Source: Ceratotherium simum simum
Taxonomy: Eukaryota; Chordata; Mammalia; Perissodactyla; Rhinocerotidae
DNA: 64,000 nucleotides
NCBI RefSeq assembly: GCF_000283155.1
Contig: NW_004454160.1
Coordinates: 1,380,657 to 1,444,656 of the forward strand
Direction of reading: 5' to 3'
This document shows positions 10,790 through 22,602 of this stretch, piece after piece (position 1 is the stretch's first letter; each line of letters opens with the position of its first letter). Below the pieces are notes generated by a model. It had not been told where the DNA came from. It ran no database searches and worked only from the letters and a program-made list of their open reading frames with translations. A program made the position numbers and the translations under genes.

Positions 10790-11012
10790 ACTTATCACAG
10801 TTTGCAATTATTTGTTTGTTTGATTACTTGGTTATTTATCTATCTCCCTTATTAGAATGTAAGCTTCTTGAGAGGAAGGACTCTGCCTTGCTTATTCTTA
10901 CTGTTTCTCCAGCACCTAACAACTCTAGTGTCTGGCCATGGTAGGCACTCAATAAACAGTCATTGACTGGAATATATGAATGAATGAATGAGTGAGTGAA
11001 TGAATGAATGAA
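10790..11012 (+). mobile_element. L2 3' end with GAAT-repeat tail
   Basis: Contains TAGAATGTAAGCTTCTTGAG and GTAGGCACTCAATAAACAG, the classic L2 3' terminus, running into a (TGAA)n tail at about 10976-11011. Confidence 0.75.
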
Positions 11013-11109
11013 CTTTTTATTATAATCTTAAAATTTTATTTCACTCTTTTGCCTTAGCACAAAACTTCCATTCTTGGTTACCCTCTAATGACCTCATATT
11101 TAAGTAATA

Positions 11110-11955
11110 GAGTTCCATAATAACTAGTCCCCTCAACTTCTTTCCCCTCTACTCTATCCTCCTTCCAGATTACTCTTTCCAAAACAGATCTCAGATATAT
11201 CACTTTCCTGCCCGGCAACCTGGAGATCTAATGACTTATCCATCAATCATAAACTTCTTAACCTGCCATCTAAGGCCCTCTGACTCTAGCTTCACCCTAT
11301 TTTTCTAGCCTAAACTCACTATCTACCTACATATATTCTACTCCGACGACTGCTTCCTTATACTGAACTTCCCTACCTCTCCATCTCATCTACTTGGAAT
11401 ATTCTTTCCATCACTACCACCTCCACCTGTCAAAATCCTATCTGACCTTCACGTATTTCCTTTAAGCTGCCTTTCTTAATCCCCTCAAAAGACATTTTTC
11501 TCTTCTTTGAACTTCCAAAGCACATCTTGTACCTACAGTAATTTGTGTCATTTCTCCATATTGCTTTCTCTCCATTAGCTGGTAAGCTCCCTTAAGAAGA
11601 GGAACCATGCTTTACTCATCTTGTTATCTTCTGAGGTCCTTAGAACAGTATGTTCCTAGATCTAGTAAATAATCATTGAATGAATGAATGAATGAATTGA
11701 TGCCTTTCCTTTTCATCTCTTATTAAAATCCTAATCATTCCTTACAGATCAGAATCGTCACTGCCCACCCCAGCCCATGATGACTTTTTCTTTTCTCTAC
11801 TATCTTGTATTTTGTTTCCATCAGAGACTTTCTTACCTTCCAATTAGATTGTTATCTCTAGAAGGCAGAAACCAAACCTTATACATCTTTGTGTTCCTCT
11901 TTCTTCACATAACAGTACCTTGTGCATTGTAAATGTTCAATAAATATTTTCGATG
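11110..11955 (+). mobile_element. L2 fragments (two tandem 3' ends)
   Basis: Two successive L2 3' ends: one ends in AATCATTGAATGAATGAATG near 11690, the other in AAATGTTCAATAAATATTTT near 11945. Both are derived copies without an open frame. Confidence 0.7.
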
Positions 11956-11959
11956 AGGC

Positions 11960-13540
11960 TGTAGAGAAGCCCCTTATTTTTCTACCTCCATTTCTTCTCT
12001 AAAGGGTCAGAACTATGATTGTCTTAGCTGATAAGGCCTGTTTCTGAGACATGTTACCAATGAAGGTTATGTCTGGGAGATGGTGATGTTGAGTGAGGAT
12101 TTGTAAATGAGTCTCCAGCTTCAACATTCATCAGCTTAAGAAGATACTGAAAAGCTGCTCTAAAAATAATCTTACATGAAGTTGGCTGGAGCTGCCTGAG
12201 CTACTGATCCCTGCAACGTTTTCAGTCTCTGCCTTGAGCTTTCAGAGCACATTCTTGCCTTAACCTCCATGGCAGATCTCTCCATGGTAACGCTGGAATG
12301 TTTGCTATTTTAGGAACTATGCCTCACTGCATGCAGTGATATTTACATTAGGTTCCAAACAAGGCTTAAATGCAATGGCTTGAGTGTCTGCTGCTTTGTG
12401 TGAGTAGGATGGTCCTGATTGCTTAATGGATGCCTCTCCCTAATGCTGTTGTCCCGTTTCATTTTTTTAGGCCAATCACAGTGTAATTACACATAATAAA
12501 TATTGGGGGAAAATGGAGAGGAAAAAAAAAGGAAAGAAACAAAACAAGAATGCCTCTAGACCTTCCTTTGCAAGTACATTATTTCCCCCTGCCTTCACAC
12601 CCTCAAAGTCTGGCTTAATTTAAAAGATTCTTTGAGATGAAGCTTCCCCCATTCTGTAGAAGGGAATAACATCAATAACTGGAACAACTGTCAGCTTTCC
12701 CTGCAAGTTTGTGGATACTCTCACTAAGGAAGAGAAAAACGCTTTGTAAACTTCACTTGATTAGATTTTCTGACTCCCTGGTAAAAAAGATATAGATAAG
12801 TTGCTGCAGCATGATAGATATATCAAAAAGCTTCTGAGCACTCTGATCCCAACAACCAGCTGTCGATCTGCATGGACCTGGAGGATCGGAAACAAACATG
12901 GAGTGTTGTCAATCAGTGGCATGTCAAGTTTTTTGTTGTTCTATAAAGTTAATTATATCATAGAAGTTCATAAGTATTGTGCAAGTACACTCCAGCTAAC
13001 ATGGATGCTGCACAATGTTTTGGTAGAAATGGAAAAGGAAAATAGCTAGAAGGATGGTAAAATCAATCAAATCAAATCATCTTTATTAAAACTGTCTGTC
13101 TTATTTGAGAGAATGAAGGCTCTGAAGTGAAACTTTCTATACTCAGAGATAATACCCCAGTCTAGACTTTCATACTGTGATCACATGAGAAATCCCTGTT
13201 TATGGGAGCTGGGGTAAGATGAGTGTTCTTCATTTGGACGACTCAAACCCAGAAGTGTCAGATCTGTGAGCTCTCTTTCTTCTAAAGCCCAACTGTGGTT
13301 TTCCCAATTGTGAGAGGTGGGGAGAGGAGGAGGGAGTAAATCAGTCCTCAGAACTCAAGCTCCCTCATCCCCTGACATCTGTAAGGGATCCAGGGATGAC
13401 TTTGCTAGGGATAAGGAAATTCTTTACCCTCTCCAGAGCAGGCCCAGAGCTTAGAAATTGAACTTGTGCCTTCCACATTGTAGGGGTGTGGCTCCTGTGT
13501 TGAGAAGTGGCATGCAGACAAGGTTTGAGTATAATACAGT
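11960..13540. other. Intronic DNA, no gene seen
   Basis: I see no exon and no clear repeat. The region 12100-12560 is less repeat-like than its neighbours and could hold conserved non-coding sequence, but that cannot be judged here. Confidence 0.45.
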
Positions 13541-13561
13541 AGAATTAAGATGCTGCTACTG

Positions 13562-13855
13562 GGCCGGCCCGATGGCTTAGCGGTTAAGTGCGTGCGCTCC
13601 GCTACTGGCGGCCCGGGTTCAGATCCCAGGCGTGCACTGACACACCGCTTCTCCGGCCATGCTGAGGCCACATCCCACATACAGCAACTAGAAGGATGTG
13701 CAACTACGACATACAACTATCTACTGGGGCTTTGGGGAAAAAAAGGAGGAGGATTGGCAATAGATGTTAGCTCAGAGCCGGTCTTCCTCAGCAAAAAGAG
13801 GAGGATTAGCATGGATGTTAGCTCAGGGCTGATCTTCCTCACAAAAAAAAAAAAA
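13562..13855 (+). mobile_element. ERE SINE, long two-module type
   Basis: Head GGCCGGCCCGATGGCTTAGC, tRNA-like boxes, central ACAACTATCTACTGGGGC module, then two copies of the ATGTTAGCTCAG...CTTCCTCA tail module and poly-A. Target duplication AAGATGCTGCTACTG at 13547-13561 and 13856-13870 is perfect. Confidence 0.95.
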
Positions 13856-13968
13856 AAGATGCTGCTACTGTTAGCAGACAAGGGTAACACTCACAGCAAA
13901 GGCTTCAGGTGTCACAAATAGCAAGAGTTGCCACATGTTACTTTATACAGAGGGGGGAGACAAAGCAC

Positions 13969-14015
13969 TTTATAATTGGTTTTATAATATTTTTTATAAT
14001 TGGTTTTATAATATT
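13969..14015. repeat. 24-bp AT-rich tandem duplication
   Basis: Two nearly identical units containing TATAATTGGTTTTATAATAT (starting 13971 and 13995), period 24. Confidence 0.85.
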
Positions 14016-14109
14016 CTTTACCTTTATCTAATTCACAGAATAGACTAGAGGAAGCAGTTAATATCTGTGTCAAACCATGATTTGCTATCTCAAGAGGTAA
14101 CATCAATTA

Positions 14110-14610
14110 TCTGTTCAGTCAATCCTCAGTCTAAACAACCACCAGGATTGCTTTTCTAAAATGCAAATCATGAGCTTTTATTCCCCTTGCTTATTTTTGT
14201 TTTAATTCTTCATTGCCTACAACATGACATCCTTAGGTTGACATTTATGGGACTTTCCAGCTATGTATGTATTTCATCATTCTCCAACATTTATCATATA
14301 TTTGGTAACACCAATTACTGCCAATTCCTTAACTATGTTCCACACCACTGTATATATTGTTCCCTTGCCTAGAATGACCTTCTTCTAGTTTCTGCCTGGT
14401 GTACTCAGCCTTTAAGGCCTTAGGTCAAGGGTGACTTCCAGATGAGGCTTTCTCTGACTTCCAAAGGCAGAGTTAATCTGTCTCATCTGTGGGTCCCTTT
14501 AGCACTATGCATATATTTCTCTCTCTCCCTTTATCACCCTGTATTTTAGTTCTTTGTTTACACGCCCATCTCTTATCAGACTGTAAACACTTCGAAGGCT
14601 AGGACCCCCT
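14110..14610 (+). mobile_element. L2 fragment
   Basis: Shows the L2 3' region pattern: TTGCCTAGAATGACC, then AGGCTTTCTCTGACTT and ATCAGACTGTAAACAC. Truncated at both ends. Confidence 0.65.
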
Positions 14611-14619
14611 AGACCAGTA

Positions 14620-15830
14620 GTTCTTACTGAGCAACTGTACCATATCCTGGGATGCATTTTGGAAATTTGTGGGAGCGTTTCTCGTTTTTGTTGTCCTCAC
14701 AGAGATGAGTGGGGCCGGGGGTACAACATAACTTGCAATGGGCAGGACAAAGCATTGTCCCAAAATCTGAACGACTTTCGAATGTTCCACTGGGCACTGA
14801 TGGAGGTAATCAAACTGTTTATAAAATCTGAACCTAGCACTTTATTCTCTTGTATATATGAACACAACATGAATATACCCTGAATTCTCCATCAATTAAA
14901 CTGCTATGTAAATTAAGGGAGGATTGTTTTATTTATTTATTTACTTTGGAAATTTACCAAGAGTTTTTCACTTCGGCAGTGCCCCTTGCTTATTACTAAT
15001 GGAAGTGCCCCTTGCCGTGTTTGGTTTGCCAATATAACAAGCCTGGATCAGACTGCATTTGAACTGTGACATTCACAGTGATTTCCCATACAGGTAAAAG
15101 TACCTGACTATTTCTTTATATCTTTTAATATAATTGTGCCCAAGAATTTACATATTTAAATAATTATTACTTTATTATAAATTAATCTCTTTTTATGTTT
15201 CTTATAGTTCAGTATCTACCTCACAGGGTTGCTTTGAGGTTTAAAATAATTTGAGTTAATATATAAGGTACTTAGAGCAGTGTCTGGCACACAGAAAATG
15301 CTATAATAAGTGCTGATGTCATTACTACAGAAAAGTTGTTGAATATTCATTGACAAATATTTTAAATTACACTTGAAATACATATTTAAGAAATCCTGTG
15401 AATTCACTTCTAGGTTTCATATAATAATAATATGAACCATCTGAGCATGACTAAATGTTCCCAAGATGTTAGAGAAAGTGCTTCAATATTCCTTTTTGTC
15501 TAGGAGATTAAAGTGAGATATAATTTTCATCATGACCAATTTACCCTGAACGATTCACATTCCCTCGTGGTCCTCCTGGGGAGCAAGAACACAAATTGAC
15601 AACTTTGAGTTTGGTCTTTGCCTATAAAACAGTTTTTGTATGTGCAAGGCTAACAGGTCCAGAGGAAGAATTGTGACCATTAATCTCATTAATAAATAAT
15701 TGCTATACTTATTAATTTTTCTTTGTCTTTTGTAAGACAAAGATAGTTACAATGTGAGTGAAGTTTGCAATATCTGACTCATTGACTATGTCTTTACAGC
15801 CGCTACTCATTTTAAGAATAGCTCTCTTTC
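14620..15830. other. Intronic DNA, no gene seen
   Basis: AT-rich intron. A weak hAT/MIR-like trace at 14610-14790 cannot be resolved by eye. No coding exon is supported. Confidence 0.4.
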
Positions 15831-15839
15831 AGGTTCTTA

Positions 15840-16085
15840 ATATGGATAATGATAATAGTAGCTACCATGTTTTGAGCAATATCCTAGGCACTTCATATAT
15901 ATTCTTTCTAATCCTTACAAATAGCTGAACATTAGGTATTTTTATCCCTATTTTATAGAGGAGGAAACAGTACTTGGAGGAATTATGTAACTTGTCCAAG
16001 GCCATGTATATAAAAAGTGTTGACACTGGGATTCAAATTCCAAAACCTGAGCTCATTCTTTCATAACACTTTGCTTCTCTAGTTA
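15840..16085 (+). mobile_element. MIR SINE
   Basis: Near full-length MIR pattern: GCACTTCATATATATT, then TTATAGAGGAGGAAAC, GTAACTTGTCCAAGG and TGGGATTCAAATTCC. Confidence 0.75.
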
Positions 16086-16565
16086 AAATCCAGGAGACTT
16101 CATACCAGCATCAGTTATTGAAGGATCAGATTCTTTCCTAAACTTGGACTTGACTGTATCCTTTCATAAGTCCATCTGTACCACTTGAGTATGGCTAAAT
16201 GTTCCCAAGATATTACAGAAATCATTACAACATTTCTTTTTTTCTAGCCCACAGAATATAAGATAGAAGCACAGTGACCGAAACCATGTCCTTTCCTTTG
16301 GAATCTGAATACGCACTGGGAGGAGAAGGAAGTTTTCAGAGGACTATCTGGATGCTTGCTAGAAGGCTGCATTCTCTGGCCAGGCTTCTTTGGGCTGTTT
16401 TAGAAATGATAATATAAAATAATTCTGTGCACACTAGGCAGTACTTGGTGCCTAATTTTTCTTTCATAAGGCACAGACCAAAAGGGAGAAACAAGGACAT
16501 GATCTGTGGGAGGCTTTCTGTCCTCCACATCTGAGAGGACTTACTGTCCGAGGTCCCCTATGACA

Positions 16566-16789
16566 CAGCTTTCCAACGTGTGTGTTCTAGCCGGTGTGCC
16601 TCAGAGTGGCCCACCATTGTGCTGAGACGCCATCCCCTCGACGCTCAGGTGGTGGGTGGATCTGGAGGCGGACACAGGCAATAACCTCCAACCATGACCA
16701 GCCTCAGTCACTTAACTTCAGAGTACCGCAGACACACGATAATTTCCTATGAAAATGAACTTTCTATAAACGAGGTTGGGAAATACTGA
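16566..16789. mobile_element. hAT-like DNA transposon remnant
   Basis: Ends look like degraded inverted repeats: AGCTTTCCAACGTG at the left, GAGGTTGGGAAATACTG at the right. Family not identified. Confidence 0.4.
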
Positions 16790-16799
16790 TTTACAGAAT

Positions 16800-17620
16800 T
16801 AACAGCACCATATGATCAGGTTTATAAATGTACTAAGAGTTGGGTAATAACAATAACCATAAATTTTTATAGGTACCAGGTAATATTAAAGAAACATATC
16901 AATTTAGTACAATTTGTGACTTGATGCGTTTCTTTTTTCTACCCATACGATTTTATTATTCTTTGAATGCTGTACTTTTCCTTGTTCTAAGTATTCCTCT
17001 AAAATAGAATATAAATAATTTAGTCTCTTTGAAATTATAATCTTTCTCTGCTTCAAGTCTGCTCTGAAAAGTGATACCAAACGAATTCCCTTCATCAGCA
17101 TTGCAAATATTGAACTACATATACCCATTGCAGTGCTTACCAAAGATACTGATGAAAATAAGTATGTGTACATAAATATATCTGTATTTATGTATCTGTA
17201 AATATAAAACTAGAGTCATAAGGGTGATTTTATTTCAGAATTTACCTGAGTATTATGTCTTTCAAAATGCTCACCTTGGGGACTACATACTTTTTCCAAT
17301 GATGCTGGACTCATTATAATAGAATGTCAGAACTATAGGAGACTTTGGAGATTATTTGGGCTAATTTTCCCATTTTACACAGATGGAAGCTGAGAAGCGA
17401 TATATCCATAGTCATAAGTTAATAAAGAAAGAATCAGGATAGAAATCCAATTCTCCTAATTCCCAGCCAAGTTCTTTCTAATTAAAAAATGTTGTGGAAT
17501 CTTTTCAAGAGTCTTTTCAAAAACCTTCCATATATTTCAATATATATCTTGCAAAAAGCCTATGAACTTTAATTTTTACTTATATCTGTCAAATTACATG
17601 CATACACATCATTTCCTGAG
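16800..17620. other. Intronic DNA, no gene seen
   Basis: AT-rich. A MIR-like stretch is at about 17350-17480. Otherwise nothing identifiable. Confidence 0.4.
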
Positions 17621-17629
17621 TTTGTTAAC

Positions 17630-17835
17630 CAGAGCTTTCCAACCAAAATGGAGCCACGTCCAAGAGGATTACAAGTGTGGCCAAGAGAGTGATTTCTTCT
17701 GCCCTCATTGTGGCCTAAGCACTCAGGGTGGCCCCCCAGGTGAGAAGGTCCATCCATTTACCACTACTCCTTACAAATACTATCATTTGTTATTTGTGCC
17801 ATGACACAGGAAAGGTTGGGAAGCACGACTTTAAA
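17630..17835. mobile_element. hAT-like DNA transposon remnant
   Basis: Left end AGAGCTTTCCAACC and right end GGAAAGGTTGGGAAGCA form an imperfect inverted repeat, similar to the element at 16566-16789. Confidence 0.4.
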
Positions 17836-18159
17836 CTAGTTCTTATCACTGCTCTTTCTATCCTGACTCCAACCTTTGTATATGTGAACCACTAAATTAA
17901 ACTGCACACGTCTTGCATTATCATTGGTCTAGGACCTGTAAGAATACCTGGTAATTGCTTATATTGCTTGAGAACAGATATATTCTAGGGTTCCTTTAGA
18001 AGGTACCTTTTTAGAAATTAGAAGTTGAATGGAGGAGGGGAGTTCTCTCTGAGGTAACCTCCTACAATATACATCAATACAATTACTTTCACCACAGTGA
18101 GGGTTCTCTCTTCAATATTAAAACCACATTCTACATTCTATATAATTATAAAACACTCA

Positions 18160-18750
18160 GTGTGGTAGGCAAAATTCTAAGATGGCCCTTGTGATCCCCA
18201 CTCCCTGGTATCCACACCTTTGTATAATCCCCACCCCTTAAGTGTGGGTGGGACCTAGAACTTGCTTCTAACCAACAGAATATGGCAAAGGAGATGGAAT
18301 ACCACTACAAAGTTATGCGGCAAAAGTGGAGGGATGTTGCAGATGTAACTGAGGTCCCTACTCAGCTGACTTTAAGTTAACCAAAAGGGATATTATACTG
18401 GTGGGCCTGACTTAATCAGGTGATCCCCTTAAAAGAATGTCTAGAGGTGAGAGAAGCAACAGACACTCTCCTTCTCTCTCTCCACTGCTGGCTGTGAAGA
18501 AGCAAGCTGCCATAACTTCTACAGCCACACAGAAATAAATTCTTCCAAAAACCTGAGGGAGCTTAGAAGCAGGTCCTTCCCTAAGTGAGCCTCCAGATGA
18601 GAGAGCAGCCTGGCTGACACCTTGATTTCAGACTTGTGAGACCCTGAGCAAAAAACCCAGCTAAGCCATGCCTGGACTCTCAGCCCACAGAAACTGTGGA
18701 ATAATAATGTACGTTGTTTTAAACCACTAAGTTTGTAGTAAGTTGTTACA
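18160..18750 (+). mobile_element. ERVL-MaLR LTR (MLT1-like)
   Basis: Begins GGTAGGCAAAATTCTAAGAT, has CCAACAGAATATGGCAAAGG mid-way, and ends CAGAAACTGTGGAATAATAA followed by AACCACTAAGTTTGTAGTAA. It aligns by eye with the copy at 38235-38770. An old solo LTR with no internal retroviral genes. Confidence 0.7.
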
Positions 18751-18755
18751 CAGTA

Positions 18756-18964
18756 CAATCATGCACCGCATAATGATGTTTCAGTCAATGACGGATGGCA
18801 TATATGACAGTGGTCCCATAAGATTAGTACCATATGGCCTAGGTGTGTAGCAGGCTGTACCAGCAAGGTTTATGTAAGTCACTCTATGATGTTCACACAA
18901 CGACAAAATCACCCAATGACGCATTTCTCAGAATGTAACCCCACTGTTAAGCGACGCATGACTG
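18756..18964 (+). mobile_element. MER2 (TcMar-Tigger) element with internal deletion
   Basis: Terminal inverted repeats CAATCATGCACCGCATAA and TTAAGCGACGCATGACTG, flanked by TA at 18754-18755 and 18965-18966. The length of 209 bp is well below the roughly 345 bp I recall for MER2; the middle part is missing. It inserted at the tail of the preceding LTR. Confidence 0.85.
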
Positions 18965-19055
18965 TAATAAATAACCAATACACTTAGACACAGACAGAAG
19001 TAGGGCTCGTGAAAGCATGAAGCAAGTGCCTCAGGAAGCACAGCCCAAACCTCAC

Positions 19056-19173
19056 CTGCACTTCCATGCTAGTTGGCTCCTCCAACAGATGTAGCAGTTG
19101 TTGCTTCTCTTGAGATAGCTGTTCTACAAGCTTCTCCTGGGAAGCCAGGCTCTGACTCAGTTCTTCAATTCTT
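19056..19173 (-). CDS. PDE4DIP: PDE4DIP coding exon 5 of the CM1 form
   Basis: A 118-nt exon: one base completing Arg, then 39 codons beginning RIEELSQSLASQEKLVEQLS and ending EEPTSMEVQ. The segment is a leucine-zipper-like coiled coil. The acceptor is TTTTTTTCGCTCCAG|AAGAATT (19174/19173) and the donor is GTGCAG|GTGAGG (19056/19055). It ends in phase 0 after Gln, exactly as the SMYLE first exon does, so both should join the same next exon (not in the window). CM1 transcripts must skip the 1.1-kb SMYLE exon that lies 18 kb downstream in transcription order. Confidence 0.93.
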
Positions 19174-19479
19174 CTGGAGCGAAAAAAAGTAACAACAACA
19201 ATTATGGTCATGATCCCATCATTACCTTTATTTTTCAGCCCACTCCAAAGATAGCATGGTCCAGTAGAGGAGGTTTTTATCTTTTTGGGTTATTGAACTC
19301 TGATACTTTTCTTCAGCAAGCCATGTATTCTCTGCCCCAGCTACCAAATATACACACAAATGATTTTTTGCTTACATTGTCACCAGCTTCATAAACCTCC
19401 TGAAGCCAAGCTGTCAATCTATAGATCATAGGTATGTAACTCTTGGAATAAGGGCCCGGAAGTTGTGGGTTTTTTGGTT

Positions 19480-20030
19480 GTTATTGTTGTTCCACTCAAG
19501 AAACAATTATTGGATAACCATTATGTATACTCAATGTACCCTACCAAGCACTGGGAATATAAAGTTGGAAGAGACACAATCTCTGCTCTACAGAATCTTA
19601 AATTCTTTTGGTATGTGTGCCAAAAGTTTGGGGCGTGGGGAAACAGCTCTACAAAAAAATAACAGTAATAGAATGTAACAAGCGCTACCATTCCAGAGGT
19701 ATATACCATATAGCACATCCGGGGCTGCAGGGAGCTGTAGGAAGCTGCATGTAGGAAGAAAGATAAAGAAGTGATTCATTTGACGTGGAGGAGTCTGGGG
19801 GAAGCTCAGGAGAAGAGATTATGAAGACTGGGTCATTTTCCAGGCTCAGAGGGAGGAGCTTGAACAAAGGAATGAAGGCACAAAGATCCAAAATATATTT
19901 GGGGAGGAGTCACTGGAAGGGGAAGGGTGAAAGGTTGGAGGGAAGAGACAATGGCTGGAGAAGAGGCTGGAAATTTGGACTAGGATTAAGTTGTAGAAGA
20001 TGGTGCATTCTGTGCTGAAGTATACAAATC
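19480..20030. other. Ancient L3/L2-like relic, intronic
   Basis: Contains TACCAAGCACTGGGAATATA and GAGCTTGAACAAAGGAATGA, typical of old CR1-type LINE remnants. No coding exon. Confidence 0.4.
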
Positions 20031-20389
20031 ACAGGTTCAAATCAACAGTTATTCCTCACCTACTATGTACAAGGCATGTCTTGCTGTTTCTCTGTAAGTC
20101 TTAGAGTACTAGAGATATCTCTCCTTAGAAAATGTGCTGGTACTAGATGAAATGTTTCCAATCGTTATTGTTCCTGTGTAAGCGTGTAAGATAATGATAG
20201 CACCTTAAGAGGAAAATAGTTTGGCAGAAAGGTAAAGAGTACCAGAAAATCAAGCAGGAATCTCACAAATTATAAATTCATTTAGGGTATGAGGATCAGC
20301 TAAGATTTGGGGATGAAAGAGAACTTTAAAAACTTAAAAATGTTATACAAATACAGGCTGTAATGATAACTATGATGATGAATGTGGAC

Positions 20390-20920
20390 TCTTTATCAAA
20401 TTCCCCATGGGATCTGTGCTAGAACGTCTCTACCATTCTCAAGCCTCACTTCATTCATCCCTTTGACCCTCGGTCTCTACAGATAATCTATTCTCCACCT
20501 TTATAAAGCTGTTCAAGGCCATCTGATATGAACTCCCTCAATTTACTTGTCAGGTGTGCATATGTTTTCTGCTCCTTCTTTTTTTCTTTAGCTTAACAAG
20601 TGTTTATTGGGATACAGAGATGAGGCAGAGTCTCAGGGAATCTAGCAGGGAAGATCTGAAAGAAAATACAACACCACACTGAGAATTGTCAATAATGGAT
20701 GTGTATACAAAACAAAGCAGCAATATAAAGACTTAATTCTGCTATCGCAAAAGCCTTCACAGAAGTAACGATTGATGCCTTAGTGAGTTCTGAGGAAAGA
20801 ACAGGAGTTCACCAGGAGGGAGAAAGACAGATGTTTCCCACAGCAGGAAGGGCATGAGCAAAATTCTGGAGACCTGACATAGCACCGTATGCTTCTGGAG
20901 CAATGAGGCTTCAGGGTTTG
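20390..20920. other. Intronic DNA with weak L2-like sequence
   Basis: The region 20400-20560 resembles L2. The rest shows nothing identifiable. Confidence 0.35.
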
Positions 20921-20924
20921 GATT

Positions 20925-21075
20925 CCAGCAAAGCCAGAAACCACGTTACACAACTCTCTAAATGCAATTTCTTCATTTATAAAGTATAATAATCCCTAAC
21001 TCATAGGATTGTTAGGAGAATTAAACAAGAATGTGAAGTACTCAGCTCACCTTTATAGTAATTGCTCAACAACCC
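20925..21075 (+). mobile_element. MIR fragment
   Basis: ACTCTCTAAATGCAATTTCT, then CATAGGATTGTTAGGAGAATT, a MIR right half. Confidence 0.5.
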
Positions 21076-21109
21076 TCGGCCATCATTATTATTACTGGTC
21101 TAGCATCAC

Positions 21110-21560
21110 TGAAGTGTGACCAGGTCGTGGAGGACGGAGGATGAGTCTGGGAGAAATCAGGGGTCAGATCATAAAAGGCTTTGATGGCCAGGCTAAGGAG
21201 AATGGATCTTATCTCCTGAAGATGCTGGGAGAGCTTTTTAAGTGGCTCTGCAATGACATGATCGCATTTGTGTTTCAAAAAGCTCACGTAGGTCATTGTG
21301 TGTACACTGTATGTTTTTCACCTATTCAGTTAAAAACCACTTAAGACTTTTTAAGCCACCATAGTATCATGCATCTAAGAGGCTAAATTATTTGTCAATT
21401 TGATATTGTTGAATTTTCCACTTCAAAACTGCTGTGAATTGTTAGATGGGGATGGAATGGAGAAGAGCAGGACCGGAAGTAAAGAGAATAGTTAGGAAGT
21501 TGCTGCAGTAACCCAGACAGTGAGAGAACATTCAAGTTCCTTATGATGGCATACAAAGGT
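21110..21560 (-). mobile_element. L2 fragment, minus orientation
   Basis: Reads as the reverse complement of the L2 3' coding region: AAAGGCTTTGATGGCCAGGC, then GCAATGACATGATCGCATTT and GCAGTAACCCAGACAG. Confidence 0.65.
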
Positions 21561-21589
21561 GGCACAATCAGACTCCTATTCTCAATGCA

Positions 21590-21995
21590 GCTTACCTCTC
21601 ACTAGTCTGCCCTAGACCCTCTGCTCTAGTTCTGCAGAACTATTTGCAGGTCTTAAAATATGCCCTTCTCTGTGTTTCCCCTCCGTTGTTTCTCCTTCTA
21701 CACAGTACATTTCCCTTCCCCACACACTTCCTACACTACTTCTTCTAACTCCTATTCATTCGTCAAAACCCAGCTCAGATTTCACCTCCTCCAGGAAACC
21801 TTCAATGGCACCTTGCTCTTTTAGTCTGGAATAGATGACAATCCTACATGACCCCAGAGCATCTCATGTTACTTCTTTCAGAGAACTTATTAAAATCATG
21901 TAACATGTTTCTAGATAAGAGGAGCTGGGTCTTCCACCTCTGTAACCTTAGTGCTTAGCCCAGTGTCTGGCAGGTGGCAGGTGCTCAATAAATGT
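21590..21995 (+). mobile_element. L2 3' end
   Basis: CTCCAGGAAACCTTCAATGG through CAGGTGCTCAATAAATGTGC, the standard L2 terminus. Confidence 0.75.
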
Positions 21996-22244
21996 GCATA
22001 AGGGAATCCATGTCTCCTGCCTGCCACCATCTGACCGTTGTTCTACTTATACCTACTGAAGTCTCTTGATTGCCAACCATTGAAGACTCAACTCTAAAAA
22101 GAAATTCTTGGGTGTGGAGCCATAAAGTCTTGGAAATGGTGAAGGTCCACAGTAAGCCCTTAAAAGAGAACAGTGCAGCTGCTGTATGCTCTCATAGAGA
22201 ACAGGCAAAAGACAAGTGACAGGTAGAGCACCAAAGGCACCTAC

Positions 22245-22420
22245 CTGTCTCTCTGGGCCAGGGCCTCAGTGTATTGGTCAGGCTTGGCTCGGTCTCCTGG
22301 TGCATCCTCCCTTTCCTTGGTGACTCCCTTCAGTTTCTCTGAGAGCTCCAGGTTACACTCTTTCTCTGCTTCTACCAGAGCCGCCATCCGCGCGGCTTCA
22401 TTCTTTGCTAGCCTGGATTC
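22245..22420 (-). CDS. PDE4DIP: PDE4DIP coding exon 4 of the CM1 form
   Basis: A 176-nt exon of 58 codons plus two bases. It begins ESRLAKNEAARMAALVEAEK and ends DQYTEALAQRD. The first half continues the coiled coil; the Pro/Gly/Asp-containing part at about residues 36-48 of the exon is a likely break in the helix and looks less constrained. The acceptor is TTCTTTTTGCAG|GAATCC (22421/22420) and the donor is GACAG|GTAGGT (22245/22244). The split codon AG^A is completed as Arg by the next exon. Confidence 0.92.
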
Positions 22421-22602
22421 CTGCAAAAAGAACAAAAACTGAGAGGCTGCAAAGTCCCCACCCAAGTTAGGAACCCTAAAGCACAGGGACATTTGCAGAG
22501 CTTGGGAAGGAAAGTCAGGAGGGAAAAGGTGCATGCCAGGAGGCAGAGCAGCAGGGGAAGAGGTGAAAAAGGACCGCATGGACCTCTGGGACTCCTGCTC
22601 AC
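22421..22602 (-). other. PDE4DIP: PDE4DIP short intron between exons 3 and 4 (182 nt)
   Basis: GT-AG intron with donor GTGAGC and a good pyrimidine tract before TTGCAG. It has no stop in the frame continuing from exon 3. Its length is not a multiple of three, so retention would shift exon 4 and stop at 22408-22410. Confidence 0.9.

Larger units (their letters stand above)
1..19055 (-). other. PDE4DIP: PDE4DIP intron after exon 5, containing the SMYLE alternative first exon
   Basis: For CM1 transcripts this whole stretch is intronic and continues past the left edge. It contains the SMYLE exon and its promoter. Bases 1-110 are the start of the intron after the SMYLE donor; no further exon is visible there. 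Confidence 0.75.
19174..22244 (-). other. PDE4DIP: PDE4DIP intron between exons 4 and 5
   Basis: A GT-AG intron of 3071 nt. It holds MIR-like and L2-like relics, listed separately, and no further coding exon that I can recognise. Confidence 0.85.

Noticed and set aside
13550..13921. 123-codon frame and similar frames at other EREs, and tRNA-like A/B boxes
   Set aside because: These are tRNA-derived SINE bodies flanked by target duplications, neither genes nor functional tRNAs.
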